Positions 27,201-34,738 are shown, counted from the stretch's first letter. The stretch: 64,000 bases of DNA from Actinoplanes oblitus (GCF_030252345.1 NZ_CP126980.1:2929501-2993500); one strand, 5' to 3'. The notes: a model not told the origin generated them from the letters alone. Numbers and translations: made by a program.

Positions 27201-28094
27201 CAGCACGCGCAGGGTGGCCCGGCGGTGCCGGTCGGTCAGGCCGGCGATCACGGCGATCTGGCGTTCGGCCCGGCCGAAGACCCGGAGGGTGCCCAGGCCG
27301 CGCACCACGTCGAGGAAGTGGCCGGCCAGGCGGGCGTCGGCGGCCCAGCGTTGCCGGGCGCGGGACCGGGTGGCCCAGCCGATCAGGGCGCCGAGCAGCG
27401 GGACCAGCGGCAGGGTGAGCAGGGCGATCACCGCGGAGGCCGGGTCGGCCAGGGCCATCACGACGATCACCGCGGGTGGCAGCAGCACGCCGAGGACCAG
27501 GGACGGCAGGTAGCCGGAGAACCACGGGCGCAGCGCGTCCAGCCCGGTGCCGAGGACCGTGGTGAGCCGGCCGGCGCCGTAGGAGGCGACCCAGGCCGGG
27601 CCGCGCCGGACGACGGCGGCGAGTAGGGAGCGGCGCAGTTCGTCGGTGACCCGGGCGGCGGTGCGACGGGCCACCACCTGTTCGGCCCAGGAGAGCAGGC
27701 CGCGCGCCGCGAAGGCCCCGGCCAGCAGGGCGATCGCGGCCGGCCGGGACCCGCCGAGCGGGAACGACCGGGAGAGCGACGGGGCGACCACCCAGCAGAG
27801 CGCCACAGCGATGGCGAGCGTCGCGCCCGCCTGCCCGGTTCCGATCAGGGCGAGCGCGGCGACTCCGGCGCGCCCCGACCGCGCGTGACGCAGCAGACGC
27901 GGGTCGACCGGTCCACGCGCCACGCGGCGGCCGGGTGCTGTGGGCGTACCCCGATCGGGGTTTGCGGAGACGGCCCGCGAGCGGGAAGCGAGCCGGGGGC
28001 GGGAAGCGGTCCGGAGGCGGGACACGAGACGGAGGCGGGACACGAGACGGAGGTCGGCGGAGCCGGCGGCCCGCACCGCCGCCCGAGGGCTCAC
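24231..28094 (-). CDS. cydDC: fused CydD-CydC ABC transporter for cytochrome bd assembly
   Basis: A 1287-residue fusion of two ABC half-transporters. CydD half: six-helix domain (about 70-375), Walker A GPSGAGKST near 493. CydC half: second membrane domain (about 690-950), Walker A GRSGSGKST near 1114, signature MSGGQRRR and LLILDEPTEGIDE. CydDC exports thiols (cysteine, glutathione in E. coli) and is needed for bd oxidase assembly; a single-chain form is known in actinobacteria. Three linkers carry coding tandem repeats: an R/L/S-rich N terminus, a 21-residue repeat at about 377-440, and a six-residue RRDDGS-type repeat at about 1026-1071. The GTG at 28094 overlaps the cydB stop (GTGA). Confidence 0.9.
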   Translation of the reverse strand: MSPRAAVRAAGSADLRLVSRLRLVSRLRTASRPRLASRSRAVSANPDRGTPTAPGRRVARGPVDPRLLRHARSGRAGVAALALIGTGQAGATLAIAVALCWVVAPSLSRSFPLGGSRPAAIALLAGAFAARGLLSWAEQVVARRTAARVTDELRRSLLAAVVRRGPAWVASYGAGRLTTVLGTGLDALRPWFSGYLPSLVLGVLLPPAVIVVMALADPASAVIALLTLPLVPLLGALIGWATRSRARQRWAADARLAGHFLDVVRGLGTLRVFGRAERQIAVIAGLTDRHRRATLRVLRVAFLSSTALDLVGTLSVGLIAVQAGVRVADGSMPLAPALLAILLAPEAYRPLREMAARYHAATDATAVIADVDEILAAGTHGGINTPETTVTTSQNHAAGTHGGIRAPETTLTTSQNHAAGTNGGNKAPETTVTTSRGSAAGVGAADWAALAATGRWGVLAAGVRAGYPGVGGDALHLRELAVRAGEIVALRGPSGAGKSTALRVLAGLHPAGSGAIAVGRAFHLSQRPALPYARTIGEAFAADATDDEVRDALRMVGLDGEVTPATPLGEHGNGISAGQRQRLALAALLHRAGRAMAPAERAADCRHRDGAGPRRRPAPVVTLLLDEPTAHLDPDAEGVVIARLREFAERGCAVLVVAHRPALLAAADRVVDLRPPARETGVMPAAFSAAANSGPDAGPAGDDRRGDVGTGEAAAPWWRRVWVAVALGAAAVLGGLVLTGSAAWLLVRAASLPPVLTLSAAVVLVRGSAVARPLLRYLERLVAHDVAFARLGRRRARIYASLIPRVPGPLLHRRGDLLTRLVDDVDARVDGLLRGWLPAWTAAVTVVVAAAAAVLISPAVIAPLAIGLLTAGVIAPLVAGWQADRQEAATAVARAALRDAMVETVDGVEELAAGGGRSGVPEDRSRTLADLEARAARTAGLATAIAHLGWAVAAGGTALLLAGAGISAEWSAVLLLGVIALGEPVVALPDAAIARRRAAGAERRVAALTTTDRRLPGPDPAPTTALAPLDAGSRPDDGSRRDDRAQLDAGSRPDDASRRDDGSRRDDGSRRDGAGVADGVVRVSGLVAGWDPAAEPALDGLDLTLPAGAKVAITGRSGSGKSTLGAVLGGLLAPRAGDVRVGGKALLVGGETGHVFASTVRENLRLAMPAATDPQLVAALRRVGLGPWLAGLADGLDTWLGAGGSTMSGGQRRRLATARALLADPALLILDEPTEGIDEAGARELMADLLDAASGRTVLVFAHRAEGLDLVDEIYELSSAKLNVGVI
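24883..25018. repeat. 18-bp coding repeat in CydC linker
   Basis: CGCCGCGATCCGTCGTCT recurs at 24883, 24901 and 24919 and then in degraded form to about 25018. On the coding strand it gives six-residue units of the type RRDDGS/RPDDAS between the CydC membrane domain and its ATPase. The period keeps frame. The resulting segment is charged and almost certainly disordered. Confidence 0.8.
26775..26965. repeat. 63-bp minisatellite inside cydDC
   Basis: Three units with GGCTGGTC at 26789, 26852 and 26915 and CCACCG at 26824, 26887 and 26950, an exact 63-bp period. The spacing CCACCG to GGCTGGTC (28) and GGCTGGTC to GGTGGT (about 12) is the same as in the intergenic array at 17962. Read as protein it gives 21-residue units of the type AGTHGGIRAPETTLTTSQNH between the CydD membrane domain and ATPase. 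Confidence 0.88.
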
Positions 28095-29071
28095 GACGGC
28101 ACCCGCTCGCTCGCGATCCGGCGCCGGAAGACCCAGTAGGACCAGGCCTGATAGGCCAGCACCCCGGGCAGGATCAGCACACCCGCGACAGTGATCAGTT
28201 TGAGTGCCGACGGGCTGGCCGCGGCCGCCTCCCGGGTCAGCGACCACCGCGGGTCGAGGGTGCTGCGCAGCACCACCGGCCCGTGCGCGGTGAAGACCGC
28301 GACCACCGCCCCGGCCACCCCGGCCGCGGTCGCCGCGAACGCCGCGCCCTCCCGCCCGCGCCGGGCCAGCATCCCGGCGACGAAGCACAGCACCGCCGCG
28401 ACCAGCGCGAGCCGTGAGCCGGTGGCGATCCCGGCGAGCAGCAGGCCGGCGGCGCCGGCGTTGCCGCAGTGCCGGGCCAGGGTGGTCGCGCGGCGCCGCA
28501 CCGGCCCGGTGGTACGCAGGGCCAGGAAGGTCCCGCCGAGCAGCACCGTGGCGAGCAGCGCCGCCAGCGCACCGAGCCCGGCGGCCGGGGTGAGCAGCGG
28601 GGAGAGGCTGCGGCTGAGACCGTTCCCGATCACGACGCCGTCGGCGCCCAGCCGGAGACCGTCGACGAAGACGCCGAGCTGGGCGCCCCAGAGCAGCACC
28701 ACGCCGGCCGACGAGCCGGCCAGCAGCAGGTCGCAGCGGCGGCGCCAGGCGGGGGAGTCGTGCTTGCCGCGGAACTCCAGGGCGGTGCCGCGGACCGCCA
28801 GCAGCAGCAGGATCCCGACCATCGGCAGGTAGAGGGCGGAGAGCAGGACCGCGTACCAGTCGGGGAAGGCGGCGAAGGTGACGCCGATCGCCGCGACCAG
28901 CCACACCTCGTTGCCGTCCCAGAACGGGCCGATGGTGCGGATCGCGGCGCCGCGCTCGTGCTCGTCGCGGCCGAGGAACGGGGCGAGCACGCCGACACCG
29001 AAGTCGAAGCCCTCGAGGACGAAGTAGAGCACCCAGGCGAGGACGAGGATCGCGAACCAGAAGGTGATCAT
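28091..29071 (-). CDS. cydB: cytochrome bd ubiquinol/menaquinol oxidase subunit II
   Basis: A 326-residue membrane protein. The N-terminal half is canonical CydB: LYFVLEGFDFGVGVLAPFLG, TIGPFWDGNEVWLVAAIG and FPDWYAVLLSALYLPM. About eight hydrophobic segments follow. It pairs with CydA to reduce oxygen to water with quinol electrons. It begins 10 bases after the cydA stop and its own stop overlaps cydDC, so cydA-cydB-cydDC form one operon. Confidence 0.94.
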   Translation of the reverse strand: MITFWFAILVLAWVLYFVLEGFDFGVGVLAPFLGRDEHERGAAIRTIGPFWDGNEVWLVAAIGVTFAAFPDWYAVLLSALYLPMVGILLLLAVRGTALEFRGKHDSPAWRRRCDLLLAGSSAGVVLLWGAQLGVFVDGLRLGADGVVIGNGLSRSLSPLLTPAAGLGALAALLATVLLGGTFLALRTTGPVRRRATTLARHCGNAGAAGLLLAGIATGSRLALVAAVLCFVAGMLARRGREGAAFAATAAGVAGAVVAVFTAHGPVVLRSTLDPRWSLTREAAAASPSALKLITVAGVLILPGVLAYQAWSYWVFRRRIASERVPS

Positions 29072-29081
29072 GCGCGGGCTC

Positions 29082-30494
29082 CTAGTAGGCCGGGGCCGGT
29101 TCGGCGACGGGCGATTCCGCCGGCACCTCGGACAGCGGCTTGCGGGCGAGATGGACGACGAGCCGGTACCAGGCGATCGCGAGCAACCCGTAGACCACCG
29201 TGAACCCGGCCAGCGACGCGATCACCTCGGCGCCGGTCAAGCCGGGCGAGATCCCGTCGGACACCTTGGAGATCCCGAACGCGAGCCACGGCTGCCGCGC
29301 CGTCTCGGTGAAGATCCAGCCGAACGTGTTCGCCGCGGCCGGCAGCAGCGGCGCGAGCAGCAGGATCCGCCTGGCCCAGCCGGGTACTCCGGCGCCCATC
29401 TGCAGGACCGCCGGGAGGAACGCGAGCCGCACCTTCCGGTCCGACGAGGCCCAGAGGTAGTACGCCGCCAGCACCATCCCGGCGATCCCGGCACCCATCA
29501 TCAACCGGAACGTCCAGAACGCCACCGGGATCATCGGCACGTAGCTGCCCGGCCCGAACTGCGTCACGTACTGCGCCTGGAGGTCGTCGATCCCCTGCAC
29601 GGTCCCGTCGAACGACCCGGTGCCCAGGAAGGACAGCAGCCGGGGGATCTCCACGGTGAGGAACGGCTTGTCGTGCCCGAGCTTCCCGAGTGCGAGCACC
29701 GAGAACGGCGCCCCGGTGGTGGTCTCGTAGAGCGCCTCGGCGGCCGCCATCTTCATCGGCTGCACCGCCGTCATCACCTTGCCGAGGTGGTCACCGGTCA
29801 GCGCGGTGAGCGCCCCGCCGATCAGCGTCAGCCACGCGCCGAGCCGGGCCAGCTGCCGGAAACCGGCGTCCGCGGACAGCCGCCACACCCCGATGGCGAG
29901 CAGCAGGCCGCCCCCGGCCATCGCCGCGCCGGCCATCGTGTGCGGGAACGCGGCGAGCACCACCTCGTTGGTCATCAGCGCGGCGAAGCTGGTCAGGTGC
30001 GCGCGCCCGGTGGCGGCGTCCAGCTCGTAGCCGACCGGGTTCTGCATGAAGGAGTTGGCCGCCAGGATGATGTACGCCGACAGCAGTGTCCCGGCCGCGA
30101 CCACGACGATGGTCGCCGCGTGCAGCTTGCGGGGCAGCCGTCCCCAGCCGAAGTACCAGAGCGCGAGGAACGTCGCCTCCAGGAAGAACGCGAGCATCCC
30201 CTCGACGGCGAGGGTCGGCCCGAACACGTCGCCGTAGAACTTGGCGAACGCGCTCCAGCCGAGCCCGAACTGGAACTCCTGGACGAGCCCGGTGACCACG
30301 CCGACCGCGAACGTGACGATCAGCAGCTTGCCGACGAACTTCGTCAGGTCCTGATACCTCTGCTCGCCGGAGCGCAGCCAGGCCAGATGCAGCCCGGCCG
30401 CGACCGCCGACAGGCTGATCGACAGCGGCACGAACAGGTAGTGATAGATCGTCACCACGGCGAACTGCAGCCGGGTCAGGTCGAGCACGTCCAT
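29082..30494 (-). CDS. cydA: cytochrome bd oxidase subunit I
   Basis: A 470-residue haem-binding subunit. RLQFAVVTIYHYLFVPLSI holds the haem b595 ligand His near residue 18, LVQEFQFGLGW and FFLEATFLALW (conserved Glu residues) follow, and FMQNPVGYEL with the TMAGAAMAGG region marks the haem b558/quinol side. The Q loop is of the short type found in Gram-positive bacteria. It is the first gene of the leftward cyd operon; its start lies 67 bases from the divergent blaI gene, with two TAGTA/TACTA palindromes in the gap that a BlaI-type repressor could use to control both. Confidence 0.95.
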   Translation of the reverse strand: MDVLDLTRLQFAVVTIYHYLFVPLSISLSAVAAGLHLAWLRSGEQRYQDLTKFVGKLLIVTFAVGVVTGLVQEFQFGLGWSAFAKFYGDVFGPTLAVEGMLAFFLEATFLALWYFGWGRLPRKLHAATIVVVAAGTLLSAYIILAANSFMQNPVGYELDAATGRAHLTSFAALMTNEVVLAAFPHTMAGAAMAGGGLLLAIGVWRLSADAGFRQLARLGAWLTLIGGALTALTGDHLGKVMTAVQPMKMAAAEALYETTTGAPFSVLALGKLGHDKPFLTVEIPRLLSFLGTGSFDGTVQGIDDLQAQYVTQFGPGSYVPMIPVAFWTFRLMMGAGIAGMVLAAYYLWASSDRKVRLAFLPAVLQMGAGVPGWARRILLLAPLLPAAANTFGWIFTETARQPWLAFGISKVSDGISPGLTGAEVIASLAGFTVVYGLLAIAWYRLVVHLARKPLSEVPAESPVAEPAPAY

Positions 30495-30517
30495 CGGGTG
30501 TCCCCTCTACGACTCTT

Positions 30518-30547
30518 CGTAGTAGATACTACGAGACGTAGTACTAC
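30518..30547. promoter_or_regulatory. BlaI-type operators between cydA and blaI
   Basis: A 16-bp palindrome CGTAGTAGATACTACG (30518-30533) is followed by the 10-bp palindrome GTAGTACTAC (30538-30547). BlaI/MecI repressors bind TACTA/TAGTA-type dyads. A further TAGTAG half-site lies at about 30554-30559. The dyads sit between the divergent cydA and blaI starts. Confidence 0.75.
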
Positions 30548-30560
30548 TGGCCCTAGTAGG

Positions 30561-30920
30561 ATGGGTCACATGGCACTTGGAGATCTTGAGCGGGAGGTCA
30601 TGACGCAGTTGTGGGACGCTCCCGAGCCGCTGACAGTGCGACAGGTGCACGAGAACATAAGTAAGAGTCGGGATCTGGCGTACACGACGGTCATGACGGT
30701 CCTGGACCGGCTGTCGAAGAAGAAGATGGTCGTCCAGACAAAGGCCGACCGGGCGTACCGGTACGCCGCGGCGCAGACGCGCGAGGAGATGACGGCGGCC
30801 GTCATGCTCGACGCCTTGAGCGCGTCACCCGATCGGGACGCCGCGCTGGCATACTTCCTCGGTCAGCTACCGCCCGGCGCGATCCGAGCCGCCCTGGACG
30901 CCACACCGAAAGAGACGTGA
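30561..30920 (+). CDS. BlaI/MecI/CopY family transcriptional repressor
   Basis: A 119-residue winged-helix repressor. The family pattern is clear: LGDLEREVMTQLWD, LTVRQVHENI, LAYTTVMTVLDRLSKKKMV and KADRAYRYAA. ATG 30561 or 30570 are both possible; 30561 is given. These repressors dimerise on TACTA/TAGTA dyads and are inactivated by proteolysis triggered by an M56 membrane protease, here encoded by the next, overlapping gene. The divergent cytochrome bd operon is the likely additional target. Confidence 0.92.
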   Translation: MGHMALGDLEREVMTQLWDAPEPLTVRQVHENISKSRDLAYTTVMTVLDRLSKKKMVVQTKADRAYRYAAAQTREEMTAAVMLDALSASPDRDAALAYFLGQLPPGAIRAALDATPKET

Positions 30921-31834
30921 CAGCACTCCTCCTGGGAGCCCTCGGGCTGACCCTCTCGCTGGTCGTCCCGGGCATCCTGGCCGGCGCCCGCTGGCCGGAC
31001 CGTGCCCCGGTCGCCGCCGTCCTGCTCTGGCAGGCGCTCACCCTGACCGCTGTGCTCTGCGCGCTCGGGGTGGTGCTGGCCGCCCCGGAGGAGCTGACCC
31101 GGGCGGCCGGTGCCGATCACCCGTGGACCGTCGCGGCGCTGCTGTTCTCGCTGGCGGTGGCGGCCACCATCGTGATCCGGCTGCTGATCTCACTGATCCG
31201 GGTGAGCGTCCGGGCCCGTGCCCGCCGGGAGCGGCACCGGACCCTGGTCGACCTGCTGGACCGGGTGGAACGGCACCGGGAGCTGGGCGGTGCCGAGGTG
31301 CGGGTGCTGGACGGGGCGCTGCCCCTGGCGTACTGCGTGCCCGGCCGGGAGCCGCGGGTGGTGCTCAGCGACGCGGTGCTGCGGATCCTCGACCGCGAGC
31401 AGGTGGACGCGGTGCTCGCGCACGAGCAGGCGCACCTGCGGCACCGGCACGAGCTGGTGATGGAGTCGTTCACCGCGTTCTACCGGGCGGTGCCGCGCCC
31501 GCTGCGGTCCCGGGCGCCGCTCGACGCGGTGCACCTGCTGCTGGAGATGGTGTCCGACGACGCTGCCCGGCGGCGTACCGGGGCGGCCCCGCTGCGCGCC
31601 GCGCTGGCCCGGCTCTCCGACGCCGTACCGCTCGCGGAGGAGGTCCCGGACGACCCGGCGGGTGAATCCCGCTCCCGCAGGCTTGCCCGGCTGACCGGTC
31701 CGGCACCCACCTCGACGGGCCTGTCGGTGCTCGCCGGACTCGCCGCGGCCGGTCTCCTGGTGTTACCCACGGTGATCCTGGTGGTGCCCTGGCTCGGCCA
31801 GGCCCTGGAGGCGTGGCCATTCCGGTCACTGTGA
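30917..31834 (+). CDS. M56 (BlaR1-like) membrane metalloprotease
   Basis: A 305-residue protein with about four transmembrane segments (residues 2-22, 35-57, 70-95 and 275-298) and a cytoplasmic zinc-protease domain carrying HEQAHLRHRHE (HExxH) near residue 165. It lacks the C-terminal penicillin-binding sensor domain of BlaR1/MecR1, so its signal is not necessarily a beta-lactam. Starting with GTG in the overlap GTGA with blaI, it most likely cleaves or triggers cleavage of the repressor. Confidence 0.88.
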   Translation: MTALLLGALGLTLSLVVPGILAGARWPDRAPVAAVLLWQALTLTAVLCALGVVLAAPEELTRAAGADHPWTVAALLFSLAVAATIVIRLLISLIRVSVRARARRERHRTLVDLLDRVERHRELGGAEVRVLDGALPLAYCVPGREPRVVLSDAVLRILDREQVDAVLAHEQAHLRHRHELVMESFTAFYRAVPRPLRSRAPLDAVHLLLEMVSDDAARRRTGAAPLRAALARLSDAVPLAEEVPDDPAGESRSRRLARLTGPAPTSTGLSVLAGLAAAGLLVLPTVILVVPWLGQALEAWPFRSL

Positions 31835-31944
31835 GTGCCGGGCGCTGTGCGCGCGGTTTCGCCGCGCGGGCAAGCTTCATTTGCCCGCATGATCCGAGTA
31901 CGGTGGTCCCCGGTTCGGCAGCCCCCCATCGTCCATCCGGCCGA

Positions 31945-32082
31945 TCTGACGAACCACCGCCCAATCGCCGCGACGGCGAGCCGGGGACCCAGGTAGGTGG
32001 GGTGAAGCCGTTGGAGAGCGGCCGGGCGTGCTTCCCGCCCGAACCCGTCAGCTAACCCGGTCGGCGGCCGAGTGGAAGAAAG
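31945..32082 (+). ncRNA. c-di-AMP riboswitch (ydaO/yuaA leader)
   Basis: The conserved ydaO-class blocks appear in order: GAGCCGGGGACCCA (about 31978-31991), GGTGGGGTGAAGCC, a variable GC stem, then CCCGAACCCGTCAGCTAACC (about 32038-32057) and the closing strand GGTCGGCGG. The leader ends just before the GAAAGGA ribosome site of the NlpC/P60 gene. In actinobacteria this class typically precedes cell-wall hydrolases and turns expression off when c-di-AMP is high. Boundaries are approximate. Confidence 0.9.
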
Positions 32083-32096
32083 GACAACGCACCTAC

Positions 32097-33059
32097 GTGA
32101 AGCGCGTACTACGCGGCCTGCTCTGTGCGGTTGCCGCTGCCGGACTCGTTGTCACCGGACCTGTCGTTGCCCACGCCACGCCCTCGCCGTCCAGCGTCGA
32201 GGACCAGATCGACAAGCAGTGGAACGAACTCGAGCCGGTGATCGAGGACTTCAACGACACCCACGGGAAGCTGCTCAAGCTGCAGAAGCAGCAGAAGCAG
32301 CTGAACAAGACGCTCGCTCCGCTGCAGAAACAAGTGGACGTGGCACTGGCCGAAGTCCGCGGCCTCGCGTCGGACGCCTACATGCAGGGTCCGCCGAGCG
32401 CCATGGGCGCGATTCTGAGCGGTTCGCCGACCGGCCTGACCGAGAAGCTCTCGCTCCTCGAGCAGCTGGCCGCCAACCGCCGCGAGTCGATCAGCGGTGT
32501 CGTGAAGCTGCGCGACAAGTACGCCGCTGACAAGGAGAAACTGGACGCTCTGGCGTCCGAGATCGCCACTCGGGACACCGACCTCAAGACCAAGAAGTCG
32601 GCGATCGAGAAGGAGATCACCGCCCTGCAGAAACTGCGGGTGAAGGCGTACGGCAAGGCCGACGACGGGCCGTACAAGACCGGGCCGTGCCCGGTCGACT
32701 ACACCAACGACATCGGTGGCCGGGCCGCGCAGAAGGCCTGCGACCTGATCGGCAAGCCCTACGTCTTCGGTTCCGAGGGTCCGGACAGCTACGACTGCTC
32801 GGGCCTGACGAAAGAGGCGTGGGCGTCCGTCGGCGTGCACCTCGAGCACTACACGAAGGATCAGTGGGGTTCCACGAAACCGGTGAGCCGCAGTGAGTTG
32901 AGACCCGGTGACCTGGTCTTCTACTACTCCGATGTGCACCATGTGTCCATCTACATCGGTGGTGGCATGGTGGTGCACGCGCCGCACACGGGCGACCACG
33001 TGCGGATGGCGACCATCGATCGTGGTCCGATCGCCGGCTATCGCCGGCCCGCGGGCTAG
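32097..33059 (+). CDS. secreted NlpC/P60 peptidoglycan endopeptidase
   Basis: A 320-residue exported enzyme. Signal peptide (KRVLRGLLCAVAAAGLVVTG...AHA), a long coiled coil (about residues 30-190, rich in K/Q/L/E) and a C-terminal NlpC/P60 domain. Catalytic Cys lies in YDCSGLT and His in HHVSIYIG. It resembles RipA/RpfB-associated hydrolases that cut stem peptides during division or growth. The GTG at 32097 follows GAAAGGA. It sits under a c-di-AMP riboswitch and ends in a strong terminator, so it is a single-gene unit. Confidence 0.92.
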   Translation: MKRVLRGLLCAVAAAGLVVTGPVVAHATPSPSSVEDQIDKQWNELEPVIEDFNDTHGKLLKLQKQQKQLNKTLAPLQKQVDVALAEVRGLASDAYMQGPPSAMGAILSGSPTGLTEKLSLLEQLAANRRESISGVVKLRDKYAADKEKLDALASEIATRDTDLKTKKSAIEKEITALQKLRVKAYGKADDGPYKTGPCPVDYTNDIGGRAAQKACDLIGKPYVFGSEGPDSYDCSGLTKEAWASVGVHLEHYTKDQWGSTKPVSRSELRPGDLVFYYSDVHHVSIYIGGGMVVHAPHTGDHVRMATIDRGPIAGYRRPAG

Positions 33060-33078
33060 GCCCTCGGTCCAGGTGACA

Positions 33079-33116
33079 CAACCGCTCCCGGTTTCCGCCG
33101 GGAGCGGTTGCTTTTT
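33079..33116 (+). terminator. factor-independent terminator of NlpC/P60 gene
   Basis: A perfect 13-bp stem, CAACCGCTCCCGG (33079-33091) with CCGGGAGCGGTTG (33098-33110), a 6-base loop, then CTTTTT. This is the one textbook T-tract terminator in the window. Its T-run touches the stop codon of the convergent marR gene. Confidence 0.93.
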
Positions 33117-33547
33117 CAGACCCTTCGCGTACGGCGGGAAGCCCCGGCCAGCACCTTGCGCAGCAGCGCCGCCAGCTCGTCGCGCTCTCTCGCGCTCAGT
33201 GGCGCCAGCAACTCGTCCTGGATCGCCGCCGCCCGCTCCGCCAGCTCGTGCGCCCGCTCCCGGCCCGGCTCGGTCACCGTGATGACGTTGCGCCGCCGGT
33301 CGCCGAGATCGGGGGAGCGCGCCACGTAGCCGTCGGCGGCCAGCTCGTTGAGCGCGCCCACCAGGTCGCTCAGGTGGACGCCGGTCCGTCGCCCGAGGGC
33401 CGCCTGGCTGGCCGGGCCGTCGGCGATCAGCGACTCCAGCAGCCGGTAGTGGTAACCGCGCGCGCCCACCTCGGCGAACCCGTCGCCGACCAGCCGGTGC
33501 GCGTGCGCGGCGGCCTGTGTCAGCAGCCAGCTCGGTAGATGGTCCAT
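33116..33547 (-). CDS. MarR family regulator
   Basis: A 143-residue winged-helix protein. LLESLIADGPASQAALGRRTGVHLSDLVGALNEL holds the HTH, and the wing contains SPDLGDRRRNVITVTEPG (about residues 78-95). It is divergent from an epoxide hydrolase gene across two copies of the palindrome CTAACGTTAG. It probably represses the hydrolase and itself, with release by the enzyme's substrate or a related aromatic compound. Confidence 0.87.
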   Translation of the reverse strand: MDHLPSWLLTQAAAHAHRLVGDGFAEVGARGYHYRLLESLIADGPASQAALGRRTGVHLSDLVGALNELAADGYVARSPDLGDRRRNVITVTEPGRERAHELAERAAAIQDELLAPLSARERDELAALLRKVLAGASRRTRRV

Positions 33548-33571
33548 GTGTCCACCATAACATTGGACGAA

Positions 33572-33596
33572 CTAACGTTAGGCCGACTAACGTTAG
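33572..33596. promoter_or_regulatory. twin CTAACGTTAG operators
   Basis: The 10-bp perfect palindrome CTAACGTTAG occurs at 33572-33581 and 33587-33596, 15 bp apart start to start. The second ends 4 bases before the epoxide hydrolase ATG, so binding would block both promoter and ribosome site access. Inferred ligand: the divergent MarR. Confidence 0.78.
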
Positions 33597-33600
33597 CCGC

Positions 33601-34674
33601 ATGAATGAATTCCGGATCCGGCTGCCGCAGTCCGACCTCGACGACCTCACCGACCGGCTCTCCCGCACCCGCTGGCCCGACGAGCTGCCCGGCGCCGGCG
33701 ACGAGTACGGCATCCCGCTCGCCCGGGTTCGCGCCCTCGCCGACCAGTGGCTGACGTTCGACTGGCGCGCCCACGAGACCGAGCTCAACGCGTACCCGCA
33801 GTTCGTCACGGAGATCGGCGGCGACCGGGTCCACTTCATGCACCTGCGCAACGCCGACCCGCACGCCCTGCCGATAGTGCTGACCCACGGCTGGCCCGGC
33901 TCCACCGTCGAGTTCCTGGACGTCGTCGACCGGCTCGCCGAGCACTTCCACGTGGTCGTCCCGGCCATCCCCGGCTTCGGGCTGTCCGGGCCCACCACCC
34001 GGCGCGGCTGGAGCCAGCAGCGGGTCGCCGGAGCCTGGGCCGAGCTGATGGCCGCCCTGGGCTACCGGCGGTACGGCGCGCAGGGCGGCGACTGGGGCTC
34101 CGGCATCTCCCGGCACCTGGCCGCCCTGGCGCCGGAGAACGTGGCCGGTGTGCACGTCAACTACCTGCCCACGGCCGGCTCGCCGGACGGGCTGTCGCCG
34201 TCCGACCAGGCGCGGCTCGCGAAGACCATGGAGCTGGCCAAGAACCGGCACCCGCACCAGATGCTGTTCGCCACCGGGCCGCAGACCCCGGCGTACGCCT
34301 TCACCGACTCGCCGACCGGCCTGCTCGCCTTCTGGGCGGACAAGTTCGACCGCTGGGCCGACCCGGCCACCCCGGTGCCCGACCACCGGATCCTGGCCGA
34401 CGTCGCCCACCACTGGTTCCACCGCACCGCCGGCTCATCCGCCCGGCTGGTCAAGGAGAGCGGCGTGAACGTGCCGGTGACCTGTGCCGCGCCGCTCGGC
34501 GTCGCGGTCCTGCCCGGCGACATCACCCAGGCGATCCGGCCGCTCGTCGAGCAGCGCTACGACGTCCGGCACTGGACGGAGTTCCCGCGCGGCGGCCACT
34601 TCGCCGCCCTGGAGGTCCCCGACCTGTTCGCCACGGACGTCATCAGCTTCTTCCGCACCCTCGACAACCGCTGA
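33601..34674 (+). CDS. epoxide hydrolase (EHN family, alpha/beta hydrolase)
   Basis: A 357-residue enzyme with an N-terminal EHN domain (about residues 1-95, FRIRLPQSDLDDLTDRLSRTR) and an alpha/beta-hydrolase core. HGWPGS (about 98-103) forms the oxyanion region, QGGDWGS (about 161-167) carries the nucleophilic Asp, and RGGHFAALE (near 330) the catalytic His. It would open an epoxide to a diol, typically in detoxification. Control by the divergent MarR is likely. Confidence 0.9.
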   Translation: MNEFRIRLPQSDLDDLTDRLSRTRWPDELPGAGDEYGIPLARVRALADQWLTFDWRAHETELNAYPQFVTEIGGDRVHFMHLRNADPHALPIVLTHGWPGSTVEFLDVVDRLAEHFHVVVPAIPGFGLSGPTTRRGWSQQRVAGAWAELMAALGYRRYGAQGGDWGSGISRHLAALAPENVAGVHVNYLPTAGSPDGLSPSDQARLAKTMELAKNRHPHQMLFATGPQTPAYAFTDSPTGLLAFWADKFDRWADPATPVPDHRILADVAHHWFHRTAGSSARLVKESGVNVPVTCAAPLGVAVLPGDITQAIRPLVEQRYDVRHWTEFPRGGHFAALEVPDLFATDVISFFRTLDNR

Positions 34675-34687
34675 GTGCGAGGTGGCC

Positions 34688-34738
34688 CGCCACTCTCGAG
34701 TCCCCGCCGCTCTCGAGTCCCCGCCCGCCCTGGGGGCC
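34688..34738. repeat. 17-bp tandem repeat before element copy 2
   Basis: Three units of the type CGCCACTCTCGAGTCCC start at 34688, 34705 and 34722. The array begins 14 bases after the epoxide hydrolase stop, and its third unit is the first bases of the 91-bp element. A longer array with the same period and related unit (CGCCACCTCCCAGTCC) precedes copy 3 at 44215. Confidence 0.75.

Noticed and set aside
28095..28904. Upstream extension of the CydDC reading frame
   Set aside because: It is antisense-free shadow sequence of cydB in another frame; the GTG at 28094 in the GTGA overlap is the sensible start.
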